Below, piece by piece: positions 11,141-22,741 of a DNA stretch of 64,000 nucleotides (position 1 is the first letter of the stretch; each line of letters starts with the position of its first letter). The stretch lies in the NCBI GenBank assembly GCA_022457155.1, contig JAJGOT010000359.1, forward strand, positions 607,501-671,500, given 5' to 3'. Below the pieces are notes generated by a model. The model ran no database searches and was not told the DNA's origin. It saw only the letters and a program-made list of their open reading frames with translations. Position numbers and translations under genes: made by a program. The stretch is from Cladopsammia gracilis (lineage: Eukaryota; Cnidaria; Anthozoa; Scleractinia; Dendrophylliidae).

Positions 11141-12834
11141 CTGTGGACTTTCTACACCTAAATAAAATGACAAGCAATCTCACTGTAGAAGAGAACAGTG
11201 TAGGAGATGACTCAACCCTTAGATCCCACCCCGAAACACTTAACAGACACCTAGCTGGGTTTAATCTTCAAATCGACACAGTTCAACCAGACAGGGACTG
11301 CGCCTTCAGAAGTATCGTGAAGCAGATAAGGAACCAGAGTTATCAGCACATTTGACATCCTTATGTCTCTTGATCGATGAGGACACAGATGCATTTACTT
11401 GTTGAACGACTTTGAAACGACAGCTTTGGTGTCGCAAACTTTATATCTGGATCCGTGGAGGAGATATCTAGAAAAGCGAACGAGTTCCATATGACGGAGT
11501 TTTTGATCGGACATTGGTGACGTTGTGATAAAGGTGTGTTCTAACATTTTAAAAGTTCCGATTTTCGTGATAACAACCAGTCAGACTGTTCCAATTGTTC
11601 CTTTTACTCCTGACGAATCCATGACTAACCAGCCAATATGCAGAGATCAAAATTAACCCATGTGTATGCAACTCATGATATATGATAGCACTCCTGCAAT
11701 TGACTCAGTGCACTAGTATGTAATTTCTAACAAAACTGGACGTCCATCATTTTTAGATTTCCATTGATGTAAAAATGTCTTTTGGCTCTTGTAAGTGATG
11801 CTCACAGTAGTGCCCCTTTAATTTACATAAACAGCAAATTAAGGTCCCATCCTTGGTTGGCTAGTAACCTATTATATATAGTATGAAAATGGCAACAACT
11901 AACGTCATTTCCTTTGTAATAACACAAAAAATAAAGTAAATCTCCAAAGTATTACCTGTTTTGTATTCTTGGGTGTCTGCTTCTAAAAAGTCTCGGCTGT
12001 TAGAAGAAGTTCGTTGAGCCCACATTTATGTAAAGGATTGAACCCCTTCACTCAAATTAAGTATGTCACTTTATAAGTCTGCGTTATTTGCTTTCTCGTT
12101 GTCATTCCACGAACTAAAGGCGCTATTTTATTTGGAGATATTTTATTTTTGAACTTCTAAGTAACTTGAACTCCTCGACAATTATCAGTGCTGAGCGCCA
12201 TTCAGCAAGCTCGTTGAGGGTGCCAGCAATTCTGTAAGAAGAAACATACTCATTGTCCGTGTGACCAAGGGAAAACTGTGCCATACGAAATGCAGGTGTA
12301 TGAACTGTGAGAACGTCGCAAAAGATGGAGAGATGAGCAATGATTTAGTTTCTTGCTGTTCCAGGGAGGACAAAAAGACGAAATTGCAGAGCACATCCAT
12401 TTTTTCCTGCACAGATGTCGCTGGGCAACAGAGAACAATGCCCCTGCTATGCCACAAGGAAACCTTGTTCTAATCTTTGTACATGCAGTGGTTGTGGAAA
12501 CGATTATGGACGACGAAACACACAGAAGGCCGGAACACCAACTAGAAAAAGACGAAAGATAACGTCAAGCCCTCCATCTTTAAAACGGACACGGACAAGC
12601 ACATTTCTAAAAGAAAATGAGTTCGAAGTAACTTCAGGACAATGGACAACTGAAGAGACCTGCCTAATAGAGACAGTGGAGTCATTTCTTTGTTCGACTT
12701 GTATCTCACCAAGTTATAAAAAGCTAACTGCAGAAGCAAAGACAACGACAAATAATGGGCAAGTTAGATTATTTACGCAAGAAGCAAGCAGCATTAGAGA
12801 ACCTCTTTTATGCGTAACTAGTTTGTATGATTGA
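11141..12834 (+). pseudogene. OTU-like domain plus Cys-rich CXC module, 3' part of the composite gene
   Basis: The frame from 6104-6389 resumes here without a shift after removal of the BEL element and one TSD. It gives an OTU-protease-like start with LAGFNLQID and DRDCAFRSIV (about 11255-11320, the Asp and Cys of the OTU catalytic core). After a stop at 11353 the homology continues in broken frames: LCLLIDEDTDAF (about 11370), DVVIKVCSNIL and TSQTVPIVPFTPDESMTNQP (about 11520-11630), and a possible remnant of the catalytic-His end near 11660. From about 12230 a second module is Cys-rich (HCPCDQGK, LCHTKCRCMNCEN, CPCYATRKPC and CTCSGCGNDYG), like Tesmin/TSO1-type CXC domains, with a frameshift at about 12270. 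The stretch 11710-12200 between them has no coding signal and could be an intron. The role of OTU in such transposon-like proteins is unknown to me. Confidence 0.6.
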
Positions 12835-13234
12835 AGATGTATATGCCAGTTGACTGGACTTAAGAGGGGAGGAGACGAAGATGGCTGACATTCCAAGCTA
12901 TGTCGAGAGTGGCATTAGCCATAAGAAGATATTTTAACATGTGTGTGCTTGATATTGTTAAAGTTTTTAAAAGGGTCTTGTACAAAAAAAACCGTCTTTT
13001 TTACAAATTGAATTGTTGTGGGAATATTTCACCATCCTGTTAAAGAGTTTTACACTCTGAATGTAAAATCAGTCATTTTAACTGATTTATTATGCCCAAC
13101 CATTTAAAACTTCAATTCAAAACCAGTTAATGGTGAAAATGTCACTTTGATCTAATTTGTAGAAGATTGCTTAAAAGCCCGGTGGAAAAATGTTGGTATC
13201 ACCTCCAGAAAGCTGTATCGAAACACCTTAATAC
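12835..13234. other. no gene recognised
   Basis: AT-rich sequence between the CXC module and the minisatellite. I see no motif, repeat or frame worth calling. Confidence 0.45.
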
Positions 13235-13572
13235 TCACATATGGTTGTTTATAGCTGAATAGGGCAGTATAATTATGGTTGCATATGGCTGTATATGGTT
13301 GTATGGGGCTGAATAGGGCAGTATATGGTTGAATATGGTTGTATTTGGCTGTATATGGTTGTATATGGTTGCATAAGGCTGTATAAGGCTGTATGGGGTT
13401 GAATATGGCTGAATAGAGCAGTATATGGCTGTAAATGGTAAATGGTTGTATATGGCTGTATATGGTTGTATAGGGCAGCATATGCTTGTATAGGGCTGTA
13501 TATGGCTGCATAGGACTCTATATGGTTGTATATCGCTGTATAGGGCTGGATAGGGCAGTATATGGTTGTATA
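13235..13572. repeat. 10-bp minisatellite
   Basis: About 34 imperfect copies of a 10-base unit of the form TATATGGTTG / TATATGGCTG / TATAGGGCAG. The period is kept almost throughout, with small slips such as GGTAAATGGT near 13436. Because 10 is not a multiple of three, both minus-strand open frames across it give a Tyr/Gln/Pro/Ile-rich pseudo-peptide; I regard those frames as artefacts of the repeat. Confidence 0.9.
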
Positions 13573-13864
13573 CACAGGAAAAAATAACCAGTTCACATTT
13601 TGGGAATTTTATAATAAAGCATTATGATGTAAACATGTCATTTTATGTCAGGTCATTTCTATGGACAATAGTCGGTAGGCGTTATTTTCCTTGACCAAAC
13701 AGAAGGCAGGGTGTGTCGGACACCATCATTCTTAAATGTTAGTCTTGCCATGTGCTCGCCCCTTTCGATCGTTCCCCATCACACCATGCACGTCTCCTTG
13801 ACTGTACTTAAGTCAACAAATTGAGGCAAGTAACTTATGTTTTTACACTTGTTATTTACTGGTA

Positions 13865-14436
13865 ATGGCTGTGCCCTGTGTCTTGGTTTTGGGTGATTCT
13901 TTTATCCCTCGATTGCATAATTTTTTGAGCAGGAATTTCAGGTTGCCCACATTCCGGCCGGTGCTGTTATCCACTGGCACGGCATCGGCAGCGGGACGGT
14001 TGCGAAGACCCTATTGTATGATTTACGCGTAGTCGCGTCCTTTCAGCCCGTTATTGTAATTCTTCAGTTGGGTTCCAATGATTTAACTGCCCATGACCCA
14101 TTGCATGTTGGCTCAGCCATTGATGATTTCGTTCGACTCTTACATGATACGTATGGAGTTAGTCTTATTTGTGTTTGTCAAACCCTTCGTAGAAAAGGGG
14201 ATACACACTATAATCGAAATGTCAGCATTTTGACACAGTATCTTTGGGTAGTTTTAGAACCCATCCCTTATGCCACTTTCTGGGGCCACCAGGGTTTCTG
14301 GAATGCCGTCCACAATTTTTATGCATGTGATGGTGTACATCTCAATATCAGGGGTCAATTCAAATTCTATCGTAGTATTAGAGGGGCGATTTTGAGGTCC
14401 TTGCGCTTGTTCGTACGCTCCATCACCCGTTCTTGA
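13865..14436 (+). pseudogene. SGNH hydrolase-like ORF of a retroelement
   Basis: Block I of the SGNH fold is visible as VLGDSFIPRL (about 13885-13920). Block III is LQLGSNDL (about 14060-14085) and block V is DGVHLN (about 14329-14346), followed by the segment GQFKFYRSIRGA. The catalytic Ser (GDS), Asn (GSND) and Asp-His (DGVH) are all present. The ATG at 13865 opens the first part. A frameshift between about 13930 and 14000 separates it from the long frame 14014-14436, so the protein is broken. The family normally hydrolyses acyl esters; what such a domain does for a retroelement is not settled. Confidence 0.65.
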
Positions 14437-15016
14437 ATTTCCTCATATCAAGCCATTATATCAAGCCATATATTTAAAGTGTTTGTCGTGCCAAGCCAAA
14501 TCCTGTTAATTTCTGTGTCAGCCCCGTTTTTATACCTGTGCCGTTGCCAATTTGCGTGGACACATATTAGGCTGTACATATTGTTTATCAGAATGATAAA
14601 TTGCACAGTGTGCTCTGATTTTTCTTTGTTGGCTTTGGCGTTATCTTCTATATTTCATGCTCTTGTGGATACCACAAAAGTGTGCAATGCTTCTCATCGG
14701 CCACCTACTTTGTAGGCGTGCCCTCAATGCACTTTTTTATCCAGTATCCAGGCACCTTATTCTGTTAGACATGGCTTGTAGTTTGCATTGTTGCCCCCGT
14801 TTTTCTCAGTATCACAAATGGAACTTTAATACATAACTTGATTTTTGTATCCTTATCGCTTGACCTCCAACCTGCCCCTCTAAGCTTCATTGAGATAACG
14901 ACACTCATCTCAGGAAATCTTCATCGTATTCCACATTCCTTTCCTCTTATCGTACAGAAACTTGTTTTTAATGTTAGGCTTATCGTCTATAGCTAATTTT
15001 TCAATTATCGCAAAGC
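14437..15016. other. spacer between SGNH ORF and gag
   Basis: No convincing coding frame. A short direct repeat (ATATCAAGCCAT, about 14445-14472) is present. It may be the leader of the element, but I see no terminal repeat or primer-binding site. Confidence 0.4.
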
Positions 15017-16125
15017 CATGCCTCCCAAGAAGCGCACCTCTGGTTACAACACGCGTGGAAACACGAAACGCCCACGTGTGTCTGAGTCCACTGAAACTCA
15101 TCCGGAGTAAGTCGGACAGTCACAAGCACAGCCTCCACTGATGCAAGTAAACCTGCAGGCGCTGACTTCCACAATATCTGTGGCAGTAAAGCAGGCCATA
15201 CAAGAGGCCTTGGCTGGTGTTCCATCAAGTCAGCACCGTGACGCTACAGATGCAACAGACTCCGGACCGGAGCAGCTGGCAAACAACGTGATGAGTGCTT
15301 CACTTTCCCAACTTGGAGGCCCACTTGAAGGCCCACTCGAAGGTACGCGTTCCACTGCCAGTGTTTTCAAGGAGACAATTATTCTTGACCAGCCAGGGAC
15401 ACAGGCCCCCAAGCAACCTTTCGCTAGCATTGCCGTTTCACTGGGGAGTAGAGTGAACTCTAAGGTTAAAGCAAAAATTTGGCAGCATGAGTTTGTAGAA
15501 TTTGGAATGTTACTCTCACTGTCCCCGAATAGTCAAAAGTATGCCCTTTCGTCTGTCAGCGACTCCAGTCAGCCTCAACTGACACTGAAGCCTAGCCAAC
15601 CGACTAAAAATATACATAATTTGCATCAGTGGCTTTCTGCCTTCAACATTTTTGTTGCTATTTACTCGGAGAAACACCCCCAGGAAACCCCTAAGCTCAT
15701 AAAATATTGTGAGATAGTGCACGATATTGCCGCCAAACCTGGGGATTGGGTCTCTTATGATGAAATTCTGTTTCATTCGGCAATAGGCCCCTGACCAATT
15801 TCCATGGGATGCTGTTCACTGGGAGCTATGGCTAAAGGCTGTTATCAATTTTCGTCCCAAAACACAGTCCACATCCGATAAGGTTTTTGTGCGCTCCCGT
15901 CTTCGCCAATCCTTTCCCAAGGGCACCTGTTGGACCTTCCATGCCGGCAAAGTGTGCACCGGCTGCCGTTTTGAGCACATCTGCTTTAAGTGTGGGTCAA
16001 AGCACCCTGCAACACAGTGTTCCGCCGTTAATCAGCAACGCAATGCAATCCAAAAACCTGGGACATCAACTGCCCAGCCGCTCTCGCAGCAAGCCGGTCA
16101 CACCCGTAAAGGTGGATCGTCTTAA
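15017..16125 (+). pseudogene. gag-like protein of a DIRS-type element
   Basis: ATG at 15017 begins a basic N-terminus (MPPKKRTSG, then KRPR) that meets a TAA at 15107. The frame then stays open from about 15110 to 15794, a Gln/Ser/Pro-rich region followed by a globular part with the segment WLSAFNIFVAIY. A one-base shift near 15790 leads to a continuation with WDAVHWELWLKAV and then a Cys/His cluster (CWTFHAGKVCTGCRFEHICF and KCGSKHPATQC, about 15928-16022) that would bind nucleic acid. Overall this matches the gag of coral YR retroelements as I remember them. It has one stop and one frameshift, so it is inactive. Confidence 0.6.
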
Positions 16126-16345
16126 TTTTCTCTTAAACGGTTATCATCCACCTCTTAAGAACTATTTAGTTAACGGGTTTACGTTTGGGTTCTGTATCGG
16201 TTTTTGCGGTGAGCGGCGTGCTATTGAATCGCCCAACCTTAAAAGCGCTATTCAACAACCACAGATTGTACGGGCTAAACTACAAAAGGAGCACGAGGCC
16301 GGGAGAATAGTTGGACCTTTTCGTTCTCCTCCTTTTCCCAACTTT
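16090..16345 (+). pseudogene. start of DIRS-type reverse transcriptase ORF
   Basis: In the frame of 15887-16420, overlapping the end of gag, the sequence from about 16098 reads as the N-terminal extension of a YR-retroelement RT. Segments include PVKVDRLNFLL, LKNYLVNGFTFGF and EAGRIVGPFRSPPFPNF. It ends at an A-rich join at about 16347, before any catalytic motif. Overlapping gag and RT frames are usual in this group. Confidence 0.6.
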
Positions 16346-16882
16346 GAAAAAAAAAACTTTGGAAAAAAAATCATGCACAAGAAAGCACGTGATAAAAATT
16401 CAAGTATTTTGGTATATTAAATACTTGCAAATAATGATGCCGAAAAAAATTTCATACTCGGTAGAAATTGCTCAACTCCCCCTCTCCCCCCCCTCACAGA
16501 AATTAAATGGTCTGTCCCTAATTAAAAAATTTTCTTGATAATGCAAAACTTCTAACAGAATTGTGCTGATAATTAATGCAATAGTCCGCAGATTGATACA
16601 GTATTAAAAAACTATCAGTTTAATTTGAAACTTATTTTTCTATTTGACACAATATTAGTAAATGCATCTGTACAAAATGAGTTAACAATTCAAACATCAT
16701 TTTAACAATGGACACATACGTTACAGTTAAACTTCACAGGTGCATGCATCATCTGTTAACAATAACACAGCTGTAATGAGCTATTACAAAATTTGGCGAT
16801 CATCAATGTGTTATGTCTAATTATGAACAATGGAGTGACAATATTGTTGGTCATGTTTTTATTATTATTATTATTATTATTA
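16346..16882. other. no gene; (ATT)n at its right edge
   Basis: A-rich sequence after the retroelement break, then AT-rich DNA ending in an (ATT)n microsatellite at 16858-16880. No gene is visible. Confidence 0.5.
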
Positions 16883-17456
16883 CCTTATTGGTACTAATTT
16901 TCGCGTCGCTTTAATTTCGCAAAATTTAATACCTCCTATATTTCTTGTTTTCTCAATTTAATGAAGAAACACATGTCTACGTATTGTGTATAACGTGTAA
17001 AAGCTCTATGGCATGCCTACAGATGATAAACATAGATACACCCGTTCACTGACCCCCGAGCTTGCCCTAGAAATTGATTAGAGGCTCAAGAACTTTATGC
17101 CAATGGTACACATAGTTCTAGTCTAATTCACGGCTACAATGTAAATATGTATAATTATACAATTGCAAAGAACGTTAAGCATAAGGATAATGTCTTTGAC
17201 TATGCCTATGGTACACGATGCGGTTTCTATAGTTTGGTTTTGTTATGAGTTGATGGTTTTCAGCAATAAGCTAAGAAGTGTAAAATAATAATAAAATTCA
17301 CGAAATAAAATGTGTTTTGCTTTTTTTTTTCATTTTCGCGAAAATTAATTCCCTAAGAAAATAATTTTGCACCCAAATCGCGAAAATAAAGACCTGCGAA
17401 ATATGCCGACCTTTTTTCGCGAAATTAAGTGCCCGCGAAAATTAGTACCAATAAGG
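16883..17456. mobile_element. 574-bp MITE with TA target site
   Basis: Terminal inverted repeats of about 45 bp start CCTTATTGGTACTAATTTTC (left) and their reverse complement ends at 17456. A TA dinucleotide flanks each end (16881-16882 and 17457-17458), and (ATT)n lies outside both. There is no coding capacity. TA target sites point to the Tc1/mariner group, but the class is inferred only from the dinucleotide. Internal TTTCGCGAAAATTAA motifs recur. Confidence 0.7.
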
Positions 17457-17693
17457 TATTATTATTATTATGTTTTATGCAAAAATGAAAAATGTTTGTA
17501 ATCACATGAAATAATTTGTACCACTTCCTTATACAAAGAAATAAACAGGTAGAACAAAGGAAAGAATTACTTTCATCTCCCTAAAAATTATATTTGAAGA
17601 GGTGGACGTATGATTTTCGATATCACCAATAAGAATAACATAACATAATGACATAATGATAACGAAAGAAAGGGATAAAAGGGATCTTTCCTA

Positions 17694-18056
17694 TACCATA
17701 TTTACTTGAATAAGTGCCACACTCATCAACAACAATGCGGGGCTTATTAAAAGCAATCGAGCTGCAGAGCGGCGCTTATTCGAACAATGTATACAATTAT
17801 AAAAGTGGTGATACTGTTTGTTTTAAACCAACAAAGGAAATTTATTCCTGCTTATGACAATATTGTTCTGTTTGAAAGGCGTGATTTTATCGTTTTCCCC
17901 TTCACCTATCTTTCTAAAATTTTGGCAATGACCAAAATGGTTCCGTCATCATTTTTTAGTGATTTCATACAAGCGCTTCTGTCGAATAAGCGCCGCATCA
18001 AAAAAGAGTCGAAAAATTTAATAAGCGCTTCCACCTTCTTTCGAGTAAATACGGTA
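17694..18056. mobile_element. 363-bp MITE with GAATAAGCGC motifs
   Basis: The ends are imperfect inverted repeats: TACCATATTTACTTGAA at 17694 and, on the other strand at 18056, TACCGTATTTACTCGAA. GAATAAGCGCC and related motifs recur near both ends in opposite orientation. No coding capacity is visible. Confidence 0.6.
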
Positions 18057-18120
18057 TGTTGCCATGTAGTTATCTCACTGGTGTGAAAGGCTAATTAACT
18101 GAACGTTCCATGAGCTGGAC

Positions 18121-18771
18121 TTAATTTTTTCTCTTCTTCACTTCAGGGCTAAGCGATTGCTCGGGTTCAACTTCAGCGTCCTCTTTTCTTGCACTCGGGC
18201 GAATTTCAAGTTCTTGACGTTTTGCCTTAATCAATTTAAAAGTTGCTTCCTGAGCTCGTTTCAGTTCTGTGTATGCTCCGTCCATTAAGGCTTTCTGTCT
18301 TTTGTATTGTGTAGATAATTTAGATCTCTCCTTAATTGATTTTACTTTTTCAAATTCTTTTTGGCATTTTTCCATGTCAGCATCATGACGTTCGCCTGCC
18401 AAATGGGCTGCAGCCATGCAATCTAGATTTTTAGCTACCGTGTCGCTTTTTTGCTTCCCAAGCTTGTTACCACCTTCAAAGTCTTCTTTCCCAAATAAAT
18501 CTTTTTCGTCTTGGATTAGTTTGCGGGCCTCTCCCTCAATAAACGAGGTCTTCCGCAAAGTCCAGGAGACGTCAATGATGTCGGCTATGGTGGTTTTACT
18601 ACAATGTGACGTTTTGGAAGACTTGATCAGCTATTCTGCCTTTTCGTTCCAAAACCGTCTTCTCTTCCTTTCCATGTCGGACTTAGGGCTCGTAATTTCT
18701 TCGTCTGTGTATATCTTTATGTTCTTCATTTTCGCATTAATATACTTGTTGTTCCTCAAGACATCCATGAA
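18121..18771 (-). pseudogene. unrecognised coiled-coil protein, one in-frame stop
   Basis: On the minus strand an ATG near 18771 (MDVLRNNKYINAK) opens a frame of about 216 codons ending at 18121. It is interrupted by one TAG at about 18626, after RRRFWNEKAE; CAG is the likely original codon. The protein is Lys/Glu-rich and predicted helical, with heptad-like spacing in the last 130 residues, and a very basic tail ending EVKKRKN. I do not recognise the family. The continuous coding character on both sides of the TAG argues for a real, recently damaged protein, such as a DNA-binding accessory ORF of a transposon or a dispersed gene fragment. Confidence 0.45.
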
Positions 18772-20649
18772 GGTGGTTGACCTGCTGGGTCCGGGTCCCG
18801 GTCTGGCAAGGTTGCAATCCTCATCTTCGTTTCAAAGAGAAAAGGATGCGGATTTTGTTGGTGTCTCTAATTCACCTTCCCCCCATACGTCCTCTTCTTC
18901 TGCTTTGTCTTGATTGCAAGTCGACTGGGCGGTCACCTTCTGCACTCCATTTCCTTCGCTGGTGAAGGAAATGTCCGATATGCCAACGTTAAATTGTCGT
19001 CTAAGGTCCCTGTATAGTTGTAAGATAGGATAATAAGTTTGGTCTTTATTGTGACAGTGAATGATATGGTCAGAGAGCTTGGGCTACCTGTGGAAAAAAT
19101 GAGGGACAAGACAAAATAATGTCTGCATGGGTGGCTATGGCTAATTTGTCTAGCATCAGAGTCTATCTTTTCTTCGAGGGTCAAGGGTACCATCTTTAAG
19201 CAAGACTTGAGTTTCGGTTCATAAGACTGAGAAGAGAATCTACCGGTAAAAACACGGACTGTACACTTTGTATACATTAAATTTGTTCTGTTTTTACTCT
19301 CTCGCCGTGTGAGGAATTCACGCCGCAAAGAGATGTTGGAAAAAAAACCGACTTTTTTGCAGTCTATTCAGTGTCTCACTGACAACAGCGCAGCTTGCCG
19401 CGCCGACTGAAGTGGAATCCGATCCTACTCAAGCTCTTGAAATTTAGAAACCAAGAACAAACCAATTTAATGTGGATTACCACATTTTCCACACTTTGCA
19501 TTTCTCGTATTCCATACAACAGGGCCATTAAGAAACCCAATTATTGTACGGAAATGGGATAATGTAACAAATAAGAAAACAATTCCATCGAGTAAAATTT
19601 AAAATAATTGTCTAGAGGATTTACTGTTATGACAGTAGAACATTGATAATTGTGCAGGAATTTATTTTTGCTGATCGAGAACAATCAGAACAAAAAAATA
19701 ATAAGGCAAACAGCATTAAAACCCACAATTTCCGGTGTTGGTGATCAATCGATCAATTCTTTTTTCTCTTAATAGCATTAAAAAAATCATAGTGCATTTC
19801 CACTTTGAAAGCACAAGAGTTCAGTCATGTATAGTGGTAGTTAGACTTTCAGTTAGTTTCGAGGATATGATTAATCTTCACCTATTTATTGTAAATCGCA
19901 ATGACATATTTTTTATTCAATATTTTCCATCGCTGGTACAGCTTAAACATGTCAAGGTAACAAGAGTTTCCTTTACATTTGATAAACCCGATGTTGTGAA
20001 ACTGTTTACGGCAGTTGTGACTGAAATCTCTTTTTTTCGCATATTTCTTTGATATGGGCTTCTTTGGGGTTCTAAATGGAATGTCCATCTGCTATTTTCT
20101 ATTCCCACCCTCCACCCCCACCTTCTTTCTCGACCCGCTAATGTCTACACACAATTCTTATCGCACCGTTAAAACGGTTTAAAAATTCTTTCTTAATTGA
20201 ATTTTTGTTTTTATTTTAATTGTTATTTATTTATTTAAATGGGAAAATTTGTTACGCTAGACCCCTTGGACATGGTGCCCTCGACCCTCGATAGTGAAAA
20301 CTCGACCCTCAAAGAAAAGGTAGACTCCCAGCATCATGTATGTTTGTCACACAGACATCCGGTGAATAAATGGGCAAATAATCAAACACAGACTGCATGC
20401 CCTGTGAATAGAGATATAAAATGTTTTTGATTTCTTGCATTTTCCTGGATAAATACACCTTTTTCGATGGTTTAACGCGCTGATATTTTGAGTTGCGTAG
20501 TATTTTTCCGAACCCACTACAGAACTGGGGTTGTACTCACATGCGGATTCGCTTGGCATCTCTTCTTCGCCAATGGGGTCAGTTTCTTGCTTGAATTCAA
20601 ATCTCTGCTCTGCTTCGCCCATGGGGTCTGTTTCTTCCATTGCAATTCA
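18772..20649. other. no gene recognised
   Basis: Short frames only. A minus-strand frame at 20347-20640 has two ETDP[MI]GE-type repeats but no recognisable domain; it may be a degraded continuation of the ORF at 20650-20943. Otherwise AT-rich non-coding DNA. Confidence 0.4.
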
Positions 20650-20943
20650 TGGCTTCCATTGACTTCCGAGAATAAATATTGTGCCTTTTTTGCAGGCCAA
20701 AAGGCATTCATCGTCGTCGATTTCTGTACCGTCTGACTCATCAAACACGTGGCATTCTCCATCATGAATATTCAGTTTTTCTCTTTCTGGTGGGTATGGA
20801 ATAGTAGCGAATAAAGGCAATATCGGTATCTTTAAATTTAACTCACCCTGATCATTCACATAGCGTGGAATGAATGCCAGGTTGGTTCCCTGACACAGGT
20901 GCACATAATTAACCTGAGGCCGAACCGAGGTTATCCCATAACA
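20650..20943 (-). CDS. hypothetical gene fragment
   Basis: A minus-strand frame of nearly 100 codons reads like a real protein: segments VHLCQGTNLAFIPRYVN, IPILPLFATIPYPPE and an acidic ESDGTEIDDDE. It has no start codon context that I trust at its 5' end and ends at a stop at 20650, with an acidic frame following in another phase. I do not recognise the family. It could be an exon or a TE ORF fragment. Confidence 0.3.
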
Positions 20944-22741
20944 TACATCATTGAATGTTTATATTTCTCCATGTTTTGAGCGTCAAACGTTGATGTTCTC
21001 AAAATGTCGAGCCTATTAGGCTTGAAATTTTGCCTGAAAAGCTTACCTTTTTTATCTCGTTAATGCCCATGCGCATTAAGCGAGATTTCGGAATGAGTAC
21101 GAAAAAGGGACAAAAGTTGTTAACAAAATTTTGTGGACTTTTGTCCGGGGGGGTTCTTCTTTCTTCTTTGTAGAAGCTATATTAGGGCATTGAGGATATG
21201 GTTGGTTAAACCGATTAGGATTTCAAGAAGGGCGTCACATACTGTCACTAAAATTTTTGGGGAGCACCCCCGGACCTCTTGTTAATTTCCCTAGGGTATT
21301 GGGATGTCAGAACTTGTCATGAACTTGTCATATCTCACATTACGTTACCGCAAAGGTATTAGTCCTTCTTAAATTTCAATATCTCACGTTACCTATCAGT
21401 TTCAATCATTTGTCGTAGGGCCATTATAGCTGTTTTAGAAGGGTAAAAATAGGTCAAATGCGTTTTCTTGGGAAACGCAGTTTGAGAATTTCACGGTGTA
21501 TTTTACTAATGGAGACGTTTTAAGAAAGTTAAATGGGACAGGAAAGTTTGTGTTTTAATATGAGCGGTATGGCAGAGCAAAATAGCATGAACTTTGCATT
21601 TTTTTCTATTCATTGGTATTACGGTTTGATTGTGCAATAGTATGGGAAAGACGTCATAGTTTTGTTGATTTTTTGGCTTATAATGATGATGGTTGAATGG
21701 AATTGCAGCAAGCGTTCAATGGCGAAAATTTTTACGTCTTTTGCGTACTGTTGCATAATGAAATCATAATAGCAATGATTAATTGTTTTAAAATAGCACA
21801 AAAGCGAAAGCGCGAGCAGTCCGCCGGCTTTGTTTCAAAGCTACGGGCTACAAGCACATCGAGAACGGCGTCCATGTCGTAGAATTCACATGTTTACAAA
21901 AGGCAGTGCCACGCAAATTAGTCACTCAAGGGCTCTAGTTATTTTTTAAGTACACGGGCCAGCCAATACTATGCTAGCGGTGCCAGTCTTCCGAGCACGT
22001 TGTGTTCTCATGGCAAGATATGAGGAAAGCAGTAATTAATAATGAGGGAATTTATTAAATGGATTGCTTTGAATCAATGGAAAAAGACGAGCTTTCAGGG
22101 ATAAAATCTTGCTTCGAAGAACTTCATGTATTATGTTTTTATCAAATGCGGGAGATGTTTGTTTTCTACGGATTTCAGAACCAGAAGCAGAGATTTGAAT
22201 TTCCAAGCAAGCGAGGTAAAACAGATTACAGTTTTCGATGAGAATTTATGTTGATATCAATCTGTGAGTGACTTTTTATTGGTGTTATTGTTAGTTTGGA
22301 GAATTGATTTTAAAACGTGCTTAAATTCAGTTGTATCGATCTCTTGAAATTCATCGAAGAAAGCTTGAACTCAATGAGCTATAATTAATGGTACGCGATT
22401 TGCTTTAAACGTAAACTAAGAGAGATTTGAATAAATTTTTTCGAAAGAAGATTGTGTTGTCCATTTTTATGTGTTTGTTCATTCATTAGATAGTTTGAAA
22501 AGTGATTTTATGTAAACAAAACAAGACTTTGATTTTATAGTACAGTTCTATCTTCACTTGCATCACCGTATGCAAATATGTTTGTGTATTTTTGCAATTT
22601 TTGATTTTCAAATCAGTTTCTCGGGCAATTTTTGACAAACAAAAGCTGTATTTCATTCGGAAACTAATGGTGCTAGTTATTCTAGACAGAGAAAAGTTGT
22701 TTTTGTGAACTTTTGTATGGTCTATAAAAATGTACTGTGCA
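20944..22741. other. no gene recognised
   Basis: AT-rich sequence with a small hairpin (TCTCGTTAATGC against GCATTAAGCGAGA, about 21055-21086) and a GGGGAGCACCCCCGGACC motif near 21260. That motif recurs in related form near 35115 (GGGGGAGCATGCCCCCGGAC), which suggests a dispersed repeat. No coding signal is visible. Confidence 0.4.

Larger units (their letters stand above)
13865..16345 (+). mobile_element. fragment of a DIRS-like tyrosine-recombinase retroelement with SGNH ORF
   Basis: Three plus-strand coding pieces lie in order: an SGNH hydrolase ORF, a gag with a Cys/His cluster, and the first part of RT. The RT homology stops at about 16345 and unrelated A-rich sequence follows, so RT, RNase H and recombinase are missing. 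I recall that Ngaro-group elements encode SGNH-type hydrolases, which fits, but no terminal repeats are visible here. The SGNH ORF could instead belong to the 3' end of a neighbouring lost copy. Confidence 0.6.

Noticed and set aside
13152..13596. Two overlapping minus-strand ORFs of about 110 codons rich in Gln-Pro-Tyr-Thr
   Set aside because: They are translations of the 10-bp minisatellite; the same array is open in more than one frame because the unit lacks stops.
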